A stretch of 64,000 bases of DNA from Psococerastis gibbosa (GCA_963971405.1 OZ020486.1:12547419-12611418); one strand, 5' to 3'. Numbered from the stretch's first letter, positions 11,891 through 22,421 are shown. Made by a program: numbers and translations. Notes: generated from the letters alone by a model not told the origin.

Positions 11891-12827
11891 TAAAACATGT
11901 ACTTCAAACTACCCTGTACGATTGGTAAAGACTTACACGATTACGTGCACGAGAAAGGGTGTGAAAACCGGACACTGTACCCAAACAGTGCATCACGGAT
12001 TCACCATATTTCCGTCAGTCGTCACGAACGACTTTTCTTGAACATGGAGGAGGTAAAGAGTGGAGTCAGGAGGTAGGGGAAAGGGTAAGAAGTTCGCGTG
12101 CTATCACATGTGCTCAAGACTACTATTGATTAGTCAATCACGGTTATCTTGCATCAAGAAACAAGGCTCTTATGTAACGGTCCTGAACATTTACGAAGAA
12201 TGTTCTACAGCGGGGGTGTCGTGGTAGAAAGCGCTCAGTTAAGGCTGTGTGGCCCCATATAGATAGCGGTGAGTAACGGCGCAAAGGAGGGCAACACGCA
12301 ACGCATTTGGGTTGCCCTGTGTTAACAAGTGGATGCACAATAGCCCCCGTGTTATTACTCACTGGATTGAGACTTTAAATGGAACATAAAAAGGGGGTTA
12401 CCCCTCCCTCTCCTGCCGCACATAAAATTATACAGGAAGTCTAACCTATGAATTTGAATAAAAAAGACATGAAAACTGAATTTTGTCCAATGAATGTGTC
12501 TGAAAAAGAATTTGATAAGGATGAAAAATGGTAAGGTAGCCAGATGAAACTAATGCAACAATGCAAATTAATAGGGGCCATGAAGGGGATGACCTCCATC
12601 TTTGTTGAGAGTCAATGGTTATCGTTAGGCCAGATCAATTCATTTGTTTTTTAGCTTGCACTGATTGGGGGTAATTTCTTCATCCCCCCCCCCACCATGT
12701 TTATATTTTGGTTAATAATTTTAATGGTGGAGGTTTTCTTGGAACTATTGATTATTGGCTAACTAGGTACCTGACCACGATAATATGTCGATAATTAAGT
12801 GGAGTTGAGTCAATGACGGCTACAACT
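11891..12827. other. No gene seen; intron sequence
   Basis: No recognised feature. A 72-codon minus frame at 12144-12362 is comparatively GC-rich but matches no family I know. Confidence 0.35.
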
Positions 12828-13163
12828 GGGTTACCAGGGGTCAGGGATTGCAAGCTTTGCCCGGGAAAATGTCCGGGGAAATTTTCCGGGAATAGTCGGC
12901 GATTTTAAGAAATAATCAGGAAAGAAAAAAAGTGAGGGATTCACAAAGGTAAATTTTTAACATAGTTTTTTCAATTTAATAAAGATTTAAAAGTTTCAAA
13001 ATAACAACAAGTGTAAAACTGAATCATATATGGATGAAAAGACTATTTAACGAAAAGAACATTTTCACTAGAAAAATGACATTTTTCACAGAAAAAAATT
13101 ACAGTAGATAAAACACAATTTTCCTCTCGGTCTGGGATTGAAATTTGGAAAATCTGGTAACCC
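12828..13163. mobile_element. MITE with GGGTTACCAG terminal inverted repeats
   Basis: The left end is GGGTTACCAGGGGTCAGGGA and the right end is TCTGGTAACCC, with a 10 bp matching terminal core and a TCAGGGATTG/TCTGGGATTG block further in. It has an AT-rich interior of about 300 bp without coding capacity. The superfamily is uncertain; insect elements starting with GGGTTACCAGA-type ends are common. Confidence 0.6.
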
Positions 13164-13429
13164 TACTTATTACTTTTATTGCTACTAGCTTTTCATTGAC
13201 CATTTCATATAGGATTTCAATTTATATACTTATGCGTGTAGGTATTCTATAACTCTGGATAAGGGAATGATGAAATGATGAAAAGATCCATAGTTAACTG
13301 ATAGTCTAACGTCATGCAAGTGTTACCAAAATACATGCATTTTAGAAGACTAAAAAATAACAACAAGAAGGATTAAAACAAAATGGGTTCTCCCCAATTA
13401 GTTTAATTTTATTTACAAAGGCTTTCAGG

Positions 13430-13630
13430 GCCGGAGTTACGTGACGAAGCAGTTGAATCCGGGAAGATAGGCCGTCGTCGTTCTGAAAACGTACTTCCAA
13501 ACATTTCGTCAACATCTGCAGTTGATACCTTCAGCAGACTTGCGTAGACTTTTAATCTCGGTGGCTCAACAGCAACTGCGTTTGCAAGTACGCTTTGAGA
13601 ACGACCATGGCCCATCATCCCGGATTCTGA
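13430..13630. mobile_element. Foldback element 'R', copy 1
   Basis: Inverted arms: GAATCCGGGAAG through CGTTCTGAAAACGTACTTCC (13455-13500) pairs with GTTTGCAAGTACGCTTTG through CCCGGATTC (13580-13627). The spacer holds TTTCGTCAACATCTGCAG and TTGCGTAGACTT. Related copies are at 15193-15330, 44753-44850 and 63511-63735. On the minus strand a 69-codon frame runs through it; the same peptide register (STADVDE..F) is open in the 63511 copy. Confidence 0.7.
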
Positions 13631-15192
13631 TGATCGCCATTTAATTTTATTGCCACCAATCTGAATACCGAAATTTAATTCGAATATGAAAAATGAAAAG
13701 TAGGTAGGTACCCATGTAGTAAAACATAGTAACTACTTTATAGGCCCTACTGGTATATCACATTATTTACCATAATAGGCCTACCATAAATGTAATAAGA
13801 AATGCTTGTATGCCATTTAATATTTTGAAGCTAATGAATAGCCGATTTCAGGAAATGTTTTTTTTTATGATTTTGGGGGTGCTGAATCCGATTCTATAAT
13901 TTCCAACAAAATTTCGGGGAATTTGAACGTAAAGGATTACCCTATGATATTAGGCTTAATCCTAATTAGCTTAATGTTTTACAGTTAGTCCAATTTATCC
14001 AGCTAACCAATTTGTATGATTAAAACGAATTAAACATTATTGTGTTTGATTCCTTGGGCGCTTGCTGCTGTCATCAACAAAATCAAAAAGTCCGGTTTCA
14101 CATTAAGAAAACCTTTGTCATCTACACTGTGTTACATCCAATAATAAAGTTCATTTAAATTATCATTAATCAACGCCTTGATATTGTACTAGTATATTGA
14201 AAATATTTATCGCTGGTAGTGACCTCATTATTACTATTATTAGTAGTATTTGTAGAACCTGTTTAGAAGCACAATATACAATATTATTTTATTTAAGTGC
14301 GCATTACCATCTTGTTATGGTCCGATGAATACCAATTTAACTAAAGAACATTATTAGCCCTCACAAAGCTGTAGGTAGAGATATTTTTTTGGAGGGGGTC
14401 CATCTGGAGGTGAGATAACCTCATAATAACCTCAAAACGGCCTTGACCCCTCGATTATTTTATAAAAGGTAGCAAAGTTACTTCTACAGCTAGGTTTTTA
14501 TATTTTTTGCCGGTTGCAGTCAGTATCGTTTTATCATTCATTTTGTTTCAATCAATACAGAACGTTAACCCATTATACTAATCCATTTATTTATATACAA
14601 TCAATATAATAATATAAAAAATTGCTCTGAACGTCCCTTATTAAATTATTACATATTACAGGCATGGTAAAAATGTATTCTTAACTTTTTATGTTCAAGC
14701 GTGATCAGCAATAACCCCGCCTAAGTTCGTTTCCCAATCAGACTATAAACAAAAACCAATATCTAATAAAACCATTTACGCGCGAGTAAGGGCAGCAAAA
14801 CAATATGACTCAGCAGCCTAATAATTCCAATTTCCGGCAAAATTCATTCAAATAAATGTACAAAATTTTCCAGTCAACGAACGTACCAATCCGAACGAAA
14901 GCTTCAATAGCAACTGTTAAGCACACTAGGGTATAACTTTCAATTTCGTAAAATCTCATCTTCTGATTCAAAAAAGCGATTTCCCCTCCTCCCCGGGTGA
15001 GCACAATATAACCTTGTACCCCTTTCCCTTATTTCGTTTATATCCCAGGGTTTCCTCGAAAAAAACTCCAATTTTAGCATTAATCGAACGAGGATATGAA
15101 AACCCCTGAATCCAATCTTTCACCTTTTTCCCTGTATCACATAGTCGGGCTGCAGCTAAACCGTGGTTGACGATAGTGACGTCAACAATATA
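13631..15192. other. No gene seen; intron sequence
   Basis: AT-rich sequence with no recognisable exon or repeat. Confidence 0.35.
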
Positions 15193-15330
15193 GAATCCGG
15201 GCTGAATCCGGGTCGAAATGAAAGTGAACTTTCGAACGTTTTGTCAACAGCTGCGGTCGACATTTTCAGTGGCGTTGCGTAGACTTCTGAGGTTCACTTC
15301 ATTTGGGCCACGGCCCATCAGCCCGGATTC
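15193..15330. mobile_element. Foldback element 'R', copy 2 (rearranged)
   Basis: It starts with GAATCCGGGCTGAATCCGG and ends CACGGCCCATCAGCCCGGATTC. It shares TTTTGTCAACAGCTGCGGTCGACATTTTCAG with the spacer of the other copies. The inner arms are partly replaced. Confidence 0.6.
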
Positions 15331-15870
15331 AACTGGGTCTACAAAATTTGGTATATCTAGGTAGTAACTAAAGAACTTTGACTTTCCCCCCAAAAGATTG
15401 TCGGTTCAAATCCTGCGCCTGCTATATTTTCAAATGTCTTTATGGCTTTAAGCATTATTATTTTTATACTTGGTGAATAGCTTCTAATTTATTTAGATAA
15501 TAATTACCAGTGGTCAAAAAACAGAATCCTCGACCAGTCCATAGGCATGAACCCTCATTGGGTTGTTCTGCCGCGGCATTGTCTGATTGAGTGTTACGTC
15601 GAGAAAAATGTATACACCACTTTTCTGCAAAATCCAGTTTTTCGTGTTCCAACAGTTTTCTTTACAGATGATAGTCGTGAACCCGATATAACCAAGAACA
15701 ACTCAGTATTATTTATAATGACTACAATATTTTTATGTTTTTGTGGCCAATTGAACATTTCTATATGTCAGTGTCCCATTGATTTTCGGATACTGATATT
15801 TCTGATGGGCGCTGACATGCACCGACACATATCCTAAGCCCACCCGGCACCCTCACATCTTTAACTACTC

Positions 15871-16355
15871 CTTAAATAAATAGATTCATTAATAATGACT
15901 TTTTGTTATATTACTAAGCCAATCTAGCTGAGTTAGGGCTACAAAACCTCTCTTACACTCAACTAAGAAGGCCTGAGACCGCTGGCTTTACATGCCTCCG
16001 AAGTATGGATAGAAAATGTAGCATGTGTGGAAATCGAAGCAACCACCTTGCGGGTAAAGTAAATTCGTGTCGGGGTGGTACTACCCGTGGTACAGGAGTT
16101 TTCAGGTTGCATCAACAGCCTCCTGTTTAACCTATCGACAGTCAGGGAAGACTGCCGGGACCGCCGGCTTTACATGCCCTCCAAAGCATGGTAGTCAGAA
16201 GATAAATAATTGTACCACTAGAAAATTTTGGCATTCGGGTGGGACTCGAACCAGTCACCTTCTGGATGATAGTCCGAGTCGTTACCTCTACGCCATTCTG
16301 ACTACTACCACCTTGCGGGTGAAAGTCTGAACTCTATAACCACTACTCTATCCAT
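15871..16355 (-). mobile_element. tRNA-Glu-like SINE interrupted by a second SINE
   Basis: The outer element reads on the minus strand. It has an A box in GAGTAGTGGTTATAGAG (about 16345-16325), a CTTTCAC anticodon-loop block, and then the B box GGTTGCTTCGATTTCC (about 16045-16025). The body CTACATTTTCTATCC leads to CATGTAAAGCC, GCCCTAACTCAGCTAG and a TTTATTTAAGG tail. It is broken at 16056-16306 by another SINE. The 14 bp ACCACCTTGCGGGT occurs on both sides of the insert (16042-16055 and 16307-16320), so the outer element can be read across the insert. Confidence 0.85.
16056..16306 (-). mobile_element. Nested tRNA-derived SINE with 14 bp target duplication
   Basis: A 251 bp insert in minus orientation. 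The head has an A box in ATGGCGTAGAGGTAACGAC and a B box GGTTCGAGTCCCACC. It is followed by the body block CATGCTTTGGAGGGCATG, TAAAGCCGGCGGTCCCGG, which is shared with the outer SINE family, and then a different 3' part. The direct repeats ACCACCTTGCGGGT at 16042 and 16307 are identical. The head anticodon region differs from the outer SINE, so the two families share a central domain but not the head. Confidence 0.88.
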
Positions 16356-17308
16356 ATCCTAACAGCAAATTAATGTTTGCTCAACAATCACCTATTAACA
16401 GAGGAGTAAGCCAGATTTAAGGCTGAGTGTTCAAAATGTTTTCTAAACAAGAAATTATCGTACTTTTTGGACGAAATAAATTATTTGCTCGTTCCACAGC
16501 CACAAAGATATAAAAGGGAACAAATGAAAAAATCTTAAAAAATACGAGCTTTCTGTGAAAGCTGTCTATTTCCCTTACAGATTTACAACTGTGCTACAAA
16601 ATGGGTTTAAGGCTCTTTATCCAATTTTTTTTAAGGTAATAATATTTCAGTTCAGAAAATATAAACTGCCTGCGATAACTTGTATTTTTTATGAGTTTTT
16701 TATCTGTTCACTTTGTTATCTTTGTATCTGTGGAATGAGCAATAAATTAATTTCGTCAAAAAATCAGCAAAATTTCTTGTTTACAAAACATTTTGAACAC
16801 TCAGCCTTAAGCCTAGCTGTTGAACAGCCTTAACTGAAACGGATTCCCCAGGTATAGGAACAATAAATTCACTGTTATGGCATATGTATTTCTTTCTAAG
16901 AAATAACTACATATACGGCAGTGTGTCTGTTAAAACTATAAATAAATAAGTAATAATAATAAATAATATGATGATCAAAGAAAGACTGCTGCTGCACGCC
17001 CTACTCGAGGTCAGAAACTGCAGCGACGAAGGGGTAATTTCAGCTAAATTACGAGCTGAAGCGCATTGTGGAACGGGTCATGAAATGGGGCAAACTCGAA
17101 TGAGTCTTATTGAGTAGAAAATTGTATGAAGTATAACGAATTCGAAAAATGCTTCGAAGGCAAGTTGCAGAAATACTTGTGATGGCCTTACGAGTTCCTC
17201 AACTCCATTGGAAAGTTACTTTTATTGCATTGCAGTATTTTCCAGTGCAGCGCTCACTTAAAATGGTTGGCGTTTGTATTTTGGTACGCTATTATTAATC
17301 TATGCATA
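16356..17308. other. No gene seen; intron sequence
   Basis: AT-rich. The phrase TTCAAAATGTTTTCTAAACAAGAAAT near 16430 is mirrored by TCTTGTTTACAAAACATTTTGAA at 16778-16800, and AGGCTGAGTGTTC by GAACACTCAGCCTTAAG. Together these give the outer ends of a possible ~400 bp foldback at about 16415-16815, weakly supported. Confidence 0.4.
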
Positions 17309-17450
17309 AGGCGCAAAATTCCACCGACCTCGTTTTTTATAATTACCGTGATATTGACGTGGTAGCAGACATTAAAGACAGTCTAAAAATGTCTGCTACC
17401 ACGTCAATATCACGGTAACTATCAAAAACGAGGTCGGTAGAATTTGCACC
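17309..17450. mobile_element. Near-perfect palindromic MITE 'E' (142 bp hairpin)
   Basis: Two arms of about 70 bp pair with few mismatches around a loop of a few bases near 17381. Ends are AGGCGCAAAATTCCACC and GGTAGAATTTGCACC, flanked by TA on both sides. The inner blocks CGTGATATTGACGTGG and TAGCAGACATT are present in both arms. It is the simple, un-nested form of the outer part of the elements at 8448, 37086, 46565 and 60896. Confidence 0.85.
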
Positions 17451-18183
17451 TAACTATATGATACTGATTTGCAGTAATATCATAAGATAAGCTCTGTTTT
17501 TCGCTGAAAAAAATTAAAAAAAAAAACAATAATAACAATGAATATTTATTAGATTCTGAATGATGCGATATATACAGGATGTCCCGTGAATGCTAGACAA
17601 TCAGTTAAGGGGAGGTAGTGGGAATCAATAGGAAAAGATTCGGCCATTCAAGCCATTTTACAGTAGTTGAGAAACATTCTGTTTTAAAGTTTTCTGAGCC
17701 CACTTACGTACAGTGGGGTTACGTTACGAAGAGACGTGTGGTAATCGTTTTTATTCTTTAATATTTTTTGACATCAATATATAATTATAGCATTACTCTT
17801 CAATTGACAGATAATAATAATAATAAACAGATAATAATTACATGAATATTAATAAATAAAATGTATAATTTGACGGTATCAAATATTATTATTTGTTCAT
17901 TTTGCCAATATTGAACAAATGCTACTCAATGTATGTATGTTTATTTTACGAGTATGCTGCATGTACTGTATTTTGTATATCTTATGGCGAGACCGATTTA
18001 TCGATTTTTATTTTATTTTATTTTAGCCTATTCATTTACTGATCAACTGATTTACTGAAGACAATAAGGGCTCACGATACAAGTCCTATATACCTATATA
18101 AGGTACTTAGTGTGAGCCACATCTAAAACGGTAACGCTGGATATACAGTAAAATTGTAACTCACTGTATTTTTGTAAAACTTT
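17451..18183. other. No gene seen; AT-rich intron
   Basis: ATACAGGATGTCCCGTGAATG at 17572-17592 resembles the terminal sequence of common insect repeats, but no partner terminus was identified. Confidence 0.35.
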
Positions 18184-18278
18184 TAAATTACATTACATTT
18201 TAAATTACATTACATTACATTACATTTTAAATTACATTACATTACATTACATTTTAAATTACATTACATTACATATTA
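18184..18278 (+). repeat. (ATTAC)n tandem repeat with higher-order TTTTAAA spacers
   Basis: Runs of ATTAC pentamers are separated by ATTTTAAATT at regular spacing (about four blocks). This gives a two-level simple repeat. Confidence 0.95.
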
Positions 18279-19623
18279 CTTGTTTTTTTTTTGTTTTGTT
18301 AAAGTGGAATTAGGGCTGCGTAACTCCACGATAATCACGCTGAATATGAGAAAGAAGGCCCTATATGTATATATCGTGTCCACATTGTAGAATTGCTCAT
18401 TTCATGAAATGATCGCATGATTTGAAATGTTTCAGTGTCTATTATATCATGATGTGGTTAGGAGAGAGAAATGGTAAGAAATCGTTTTTCGATATGGGTA
18501 ACTAAACGCACGGTTACTTCATGAATTGGTCAAAAGTATTATTATCATCATATCGTAAAATAGTTACATTCATTATCTGTAGAGGCAATGCAAGCGTTTT
18601 GTTTATGTGTGAAGATGCCGACCATTTCCTCAAGCATTAAATATTAATTATGGAAATGCATTTATTTATGACGCATTCTAATGCAAAGGTCTACATAATA
18701 GGAATAGGAAAATGCCAAAGAAGATTTTTGAAACCAGTCCAGTAAGTTGGGAGAGAAATGGAAAGTTTATAAATATGTCACACAATTTCCCATTTCCACC
18801 AGTTGGAAAATTCCAAAATTAACATTAGTTGAGCAATCCATCATCTTCATTAATTATAATGACGTCTTATTAATTTTATCGGTTCCTTTAATTTGAGTTT
18901 TAACACAAGTAAGAGCACGCAGCTTTTGGATGAACAGCAGTGCCAACGTTCAATTAACTACCATAAATAACATGTAGGTACCGTAAGCTCATTCGTTGGT
19001 TGACTCTAGCATAATTACAATCTAAATAACTCCAACTGAGGGCCTTAAAGAAAGGTTTGTTAGCAAGTTTTTGAGTTAATAAAGTGAGGTAAATATTTGG
19101 TAGTGAGCATATAAAAGCCATTAGCATGTAATTTTAATTTAGTGGAAAAGTTTGTTAACTTGAGGCCGGAGTACCGCAGTAATAATCCTGTGCCCGGAAA
19201 GCAATAGTTCACACAAATCAACCCACAAGGAAACCCAGTCTCATTTATTTGAGACAACATATTGGGGTAGAAATCACCTTCACCCCTATTATTTCGCGGT
19301 TGACATAGTTTGCCTCGCAGGGAAAGGTTAATTAATATATGTGGCAAAAATGGCGCAAGAATGAAATTAGTTGAGTTGAATTATTATACAATACGAAGGC
19401 AGATCGAGAGGGAGGTTCACGGGGCCATGAACCCCCTCCAACATGAAAGGGGGTTGCAACAAAAGAACTGAACTCGAAGAACTTTTAGATTTAGTTATTA
19501 TTGTACTAGTACTAAGTGTACACTGAAACGGAATGAGATTGTGGTTAAAACCTTCCCATTTTGCATAGGTTTGTACTTAAAATTAGGTGCCTAGATGGGG
19601 TTGCAGGGAAGAAAAACAAAGGA
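18279..19623. other. No gene seen; intron sequence
   Basis: AT-rich. A 95-codon minus frame at 19060-19347 has no recognisable domain. Confidence 0.35.
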
Positions 19624-20495
19624 AAGAACCGGTCCGAGTTTACTCGAACATGCTTTCCAATTTATCAACATTAGTAGACAGAGAATATGAGTAATTTCAT
19701 GGTAAATAATTTTCCAGTGGTTAAATTTCCGATATATCGGGGGGGGGGGGGGGGGGGTTGTCCACCTGACGTTACTGGAAGTGAGATAAATTCTAGATAG
19801 GTCAGACCAACACATTAATTACCACACAACAATAATGGCAGGGCATACAATGCATTTGAGCGCGAATTCTCATTTTTTCAAAAAATAATTTTTTTGTGCA
19901 AAACCAAATATTTTTTGGGAAACGAACCTATCCGGTTTCGTTACTCAAGTTAACACCTAAAACATGGCTGAAAGTAGAAATCATCAATAGAAAGGTTTCG
20001 CAGAAAAATTATTTTTTAGTCATTTTTCATTAAAATTTAGTTATTTTTATTTTTTTACCCCCAGAAGCAAACTATCAAGGGGCAAGCGACCCCCCGCATT
20101 TTGTCAACATTAATAACAACTACAATATATGAGAATTTAAAAGAAATCGTTGGAGCCGTTTTCGGGAAATAATTTTTTTAGACGTTTTTTTGGAGTTTTT
20201 TGACAATAAACCCCCCCCCCCCCCCAAATTGAGTTAGCCCCAAATAAAAAAAATAGTCCCGAGATATGATTTTTGTGAACCTACATGCCAAATTTCATCA
20301 AAATCGACCGAGTAGTTTGCCCGGAAATCGATGAACGGACAGATCGACAGACCGACAGATAGACGGACATTTCGTAAAAACCACTTTTTTGGGTTCCTGG
20401 CACCTCAAAGCGTGTAAATCCGTTGAAGTCTCGGAATCGTAAATTTCGACCATCACAAAGCTTTCCTTATACTACGTATAAATTGGAAAGCAATA
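19624..20495 (+). mobile_element. Poly-G element 'H', full copy 1 (~870 bp)
   Basis: Starts AAGAACCGGTCCGAGTTTAC and GCTTTCCAATTTAT, and ends CTACGTATAAATTGGAAAGC, giving terminal inverted GCTTTCCAATTTAT. Inside are a G run at about 19739-19757, an A/T-rich middle, a C run at 20211-20225, CCAAATTTCATCAAAATCGA, a degenerate GACAGA microsatellite and CATTTCGTAAAAACCACTTT. Full copies are at 23126-23981 (inverted) and 55213-56063. There is no coding frame. Confidence 0.85.
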
Positions 20496-20603
20496 ATGAG
20501 CAAGGTAAGGTGGCAGTCATATTTGATTCCCTTCAAAATCGTATGCTGGATCTAACCTTGATGCACTACAGTATCATATAATTTGTATTTAAGAGTACGA
20601 AAA

Positions 20604-20994
20604 TACGTAGAAAACTAGCACTCCAATATTTTTTTGTTTTCATTTATTTTTTATTTTTTAATTAATTTACAAAGCAAGTTTTTAAAACTTGGCTAATTTA
20701 AGATGTTGAAGACTACCTTGTGCATCATATAATCGAGTATTTTCACTTTTCGGTTTTGTAGTTTTCCAAAAATCCCAGATTACGCGACTTTTTTGTCACC
20801 AATGGTTTTTTTGAAATAACTAAGATACCGTAGGCTACCAAAAATTTAATATTTCCTATTATATTGTATGATGCATGAAGTAGTCTTCTACAACTTACAT
20901 GAGCCAAATCTTTAATAACTTGCTTTGTTAATTAATTAAAAAATAAAAAGTAATAAAAAACAACATATTTTGGTGGTGCTAATTTTCTACGTAG
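20604..20994. mobile_element. Foldback element 'L', copy 1
   Basis: The ends ACGTAGAAAACTAGCACTCC and GGTGGTGCTAATTTTCTACG are inverted repeats. The arms continue through TTAATTAATTTACAAAGCAAG / CTTGCTTTGTTAATTAATTAA, and GATGCATGAAGTAGTCTTC pairs with GAAGACTACCTTGTGCATC. Total about 390 bp with roughly 160 bp arms. A second copy is at 42138-42405. Confidence 0.8.
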
Positions 20995-21064
20995 CATGTC
21001 CTCATTAGAATGCCGTCTTTGACATGGTTCGTACTTGTTTGAGTCACTTTACACCATGCATTAC

Positions 21065-21185
21065 TTATTCATCGGGGATACGATCTGAGACCTGTCGTAA
21101 CTCAACATAGGTATTGCCTACAGAGGAGACTAAAGTCTTTATTCCGATGTATTCTTGTTTGCGTTTAATCTTTTATAGAAATAAA
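21065..21185 (+). repeat. Repeat 'O', copy 3 (5' truncated)
   Basis: Contains GACCTGTCGTAACTCAACA, the ACCTACAGAGGC-type block and a TTTAATCTTTTATAGAAA end. The head with the tRNA-like segment is missing. Confidence 0.65.
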
Positions 21186-21865
21186 ATTGAAATTGTCAAT
21201 CGATATGAATACCTAAAAGATCACAAATGTTACCAGCAATTCTTCGATAAACAGCTCTATAGATACAGTGTACACAAAAAGGTTTCAAAGTAATTTTCAA
21301 AACAATAATGTACCATTTTATTTGGTGCCTGATATATATTTTACAACACTAACTTTACTACCTAGATAAAATCTACAGCGACAAAATTGAAAATAGGATA
21401 CGTCACCGCTACCATCCATTTTTCTCGGGTTTCGTTTCCTGAAATATTCGCATGCAGATGAATCCGAGTATAATTAATTGTTTCCTCTGTTACTTTCCAG
21501 TATTCGACGACATTATGAGTTGGAACAAATTATTTTAAACTTAAAATAGCGGTATTTTTAACCGTAGTATACGGTGAGTACCTAATTCGTATTATTCATG
21601 CACCAACGAAAAAGAATAACCTACCTTTTGAAATATACAAAGCGTTTAATGCAGAGGGTTGTCAAAACTTTTGTCATGTTAGGCTCAAAAGAGTAAAATT
21701 TAAAAAGAACGTTCCGCCTACATAACATAGTGTAGCATTAACAACAATGAACAATAATTATTCTAAGTTGACAAATGTATAATTTTTTATATTCTCTTAT
21801 TCGAGTAAGTTTATTGGGCTTTATTCAGGGCAAATTGCATTTATTCGCGGTTATTCTTTTCGGTT

Positions 21866-21926
21866 AGTTTTTGGTCTCTGCCCCGGTTAGGCGTAGATCG
21901 TGGGTTTAAATCCCACCAAGTCCAGT
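21866..21926 (+). repeat. tRNA-like repeat, 3' half only
   Basis: TGCCCCGGTTAGGCGTAGAT, followed by GTGGGTTTAAATCCCACC and AAGTCCAG, matches the anticodon arm, T arm and 3' acceptor strand of the cloverleaf repeats at 45938 and 63821. The T stem is compensated (GTGGG/CCCAC). The D arm and 5' acceptor strand have diverged. It lies just upstream of repeat O copy 4. Confidence 0.7.
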
Positions 21927-21971
21927 TTTTTCTTTATCCTCCAATTTTGGTCTACATGTTTTTTTTTTGTT

Positions 21972-22143
21972 TTTTTTTTTTAAAGATTAATCGCATACAA
22001 ACAATTTAATGAATGTATACGATTGACCTCTTCAGTCGCCTCTGTAGGTTAGTACTCGTGTTGAGTTACGACACGTCTCCGATCGCATGGGGTGTAAAGA
22101 CTCGCACAAGTGCAAGTACGTTACCACCTGGCCATTGAAGTCG
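21972..22143 (-). repeat. Repeat 'O', copy 4 (full)
   Basis: The T-rich tail at 21961-21982 on the plus strand is the A-rich 3' end of a minus-oriented element. It is followed by TTAATCGCATACAAACAAT, the conserved body, and a head reading GGCCAGGTGGTAACGTAC on the minus strand. Confidence 0.8.
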
Positions 22144-22292
22144 ATGTATATGAATATTTTATGAAAAATTAATTACCAATAGTCGATGCAATGAACAGTG
22201 GTATAGTATGCCCTCCCTATCAACAAGATTGCAATATTATGGCCAGGTTAGTGAAGTGAGTTTTCGAGGAGTATAAAAATTAGATAACTTAC
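22144..22292. other. 5' end of the large intron next to the exon
   Basis: A short stretch with the donor GTAAGTTATCTA on the minus strand at its high-coordinate end. No other feature. Confidence 0.5.
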
Positions 22293-22421
22293 CTAGATTA
22301 GTTACTTCACATGGCAATACTGCCGTGTCTCTAGCAACTACGCTAAGTTTACGTCCAGATAACGCAAATGCTGGTTCTAGCACTTCATTTGAGTGGCTGG
22401 GAGCACCATCCGAGAGTACAC
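22293..22421 (-). CDS. klg: Klingon-like Ig adhesion protein, N-terminal half of the first Ig domain
   Basis: This exon supplies the A and B strands of the Ig domain whose second half is at 3660-3860. On the minus strand it follows TTTTGCTTGCAG and ends at CTAG before GTAAGTTA. It is 129 nt with two leading bases completing a codon (phase 1) and one trailing base (phase 1). The peptide has a polar, low-complexity start (LSDGAPSHSNEVLEP), then FALSGRKLSVVARDTAVLPC with the B-strand cysteine, and EVTNLG at the splice. Joined to the next exon this reads EVTNLG-NYRVVW with no stop. A methionine lies in frame just before the acceptor (22441-22443, followed by CFILLAG) and could give a short hydrophobic start if the acceptor were unused. 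The phase-1 acceptor and the family pattern favour splicing from an upstream signal-peptide exon outside the recognised sequence. Confidence 0.85.

Larger units (their letters stand above)
3861..22292 (-). other. 18.4 kb phase-1 intron of the Klingon-like gene
   Basis: The intron begins with GTAAGTTA at 22292 and ends with TTATTTCAG at 3861. It splits a glycine codon within the Ig domain. It is filled with SINEs, LINE debris, MITEs and a poly-G element, all listed separately. Its length is the main evidence for a large, repeat-rich genome. Confidence 0.85.
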
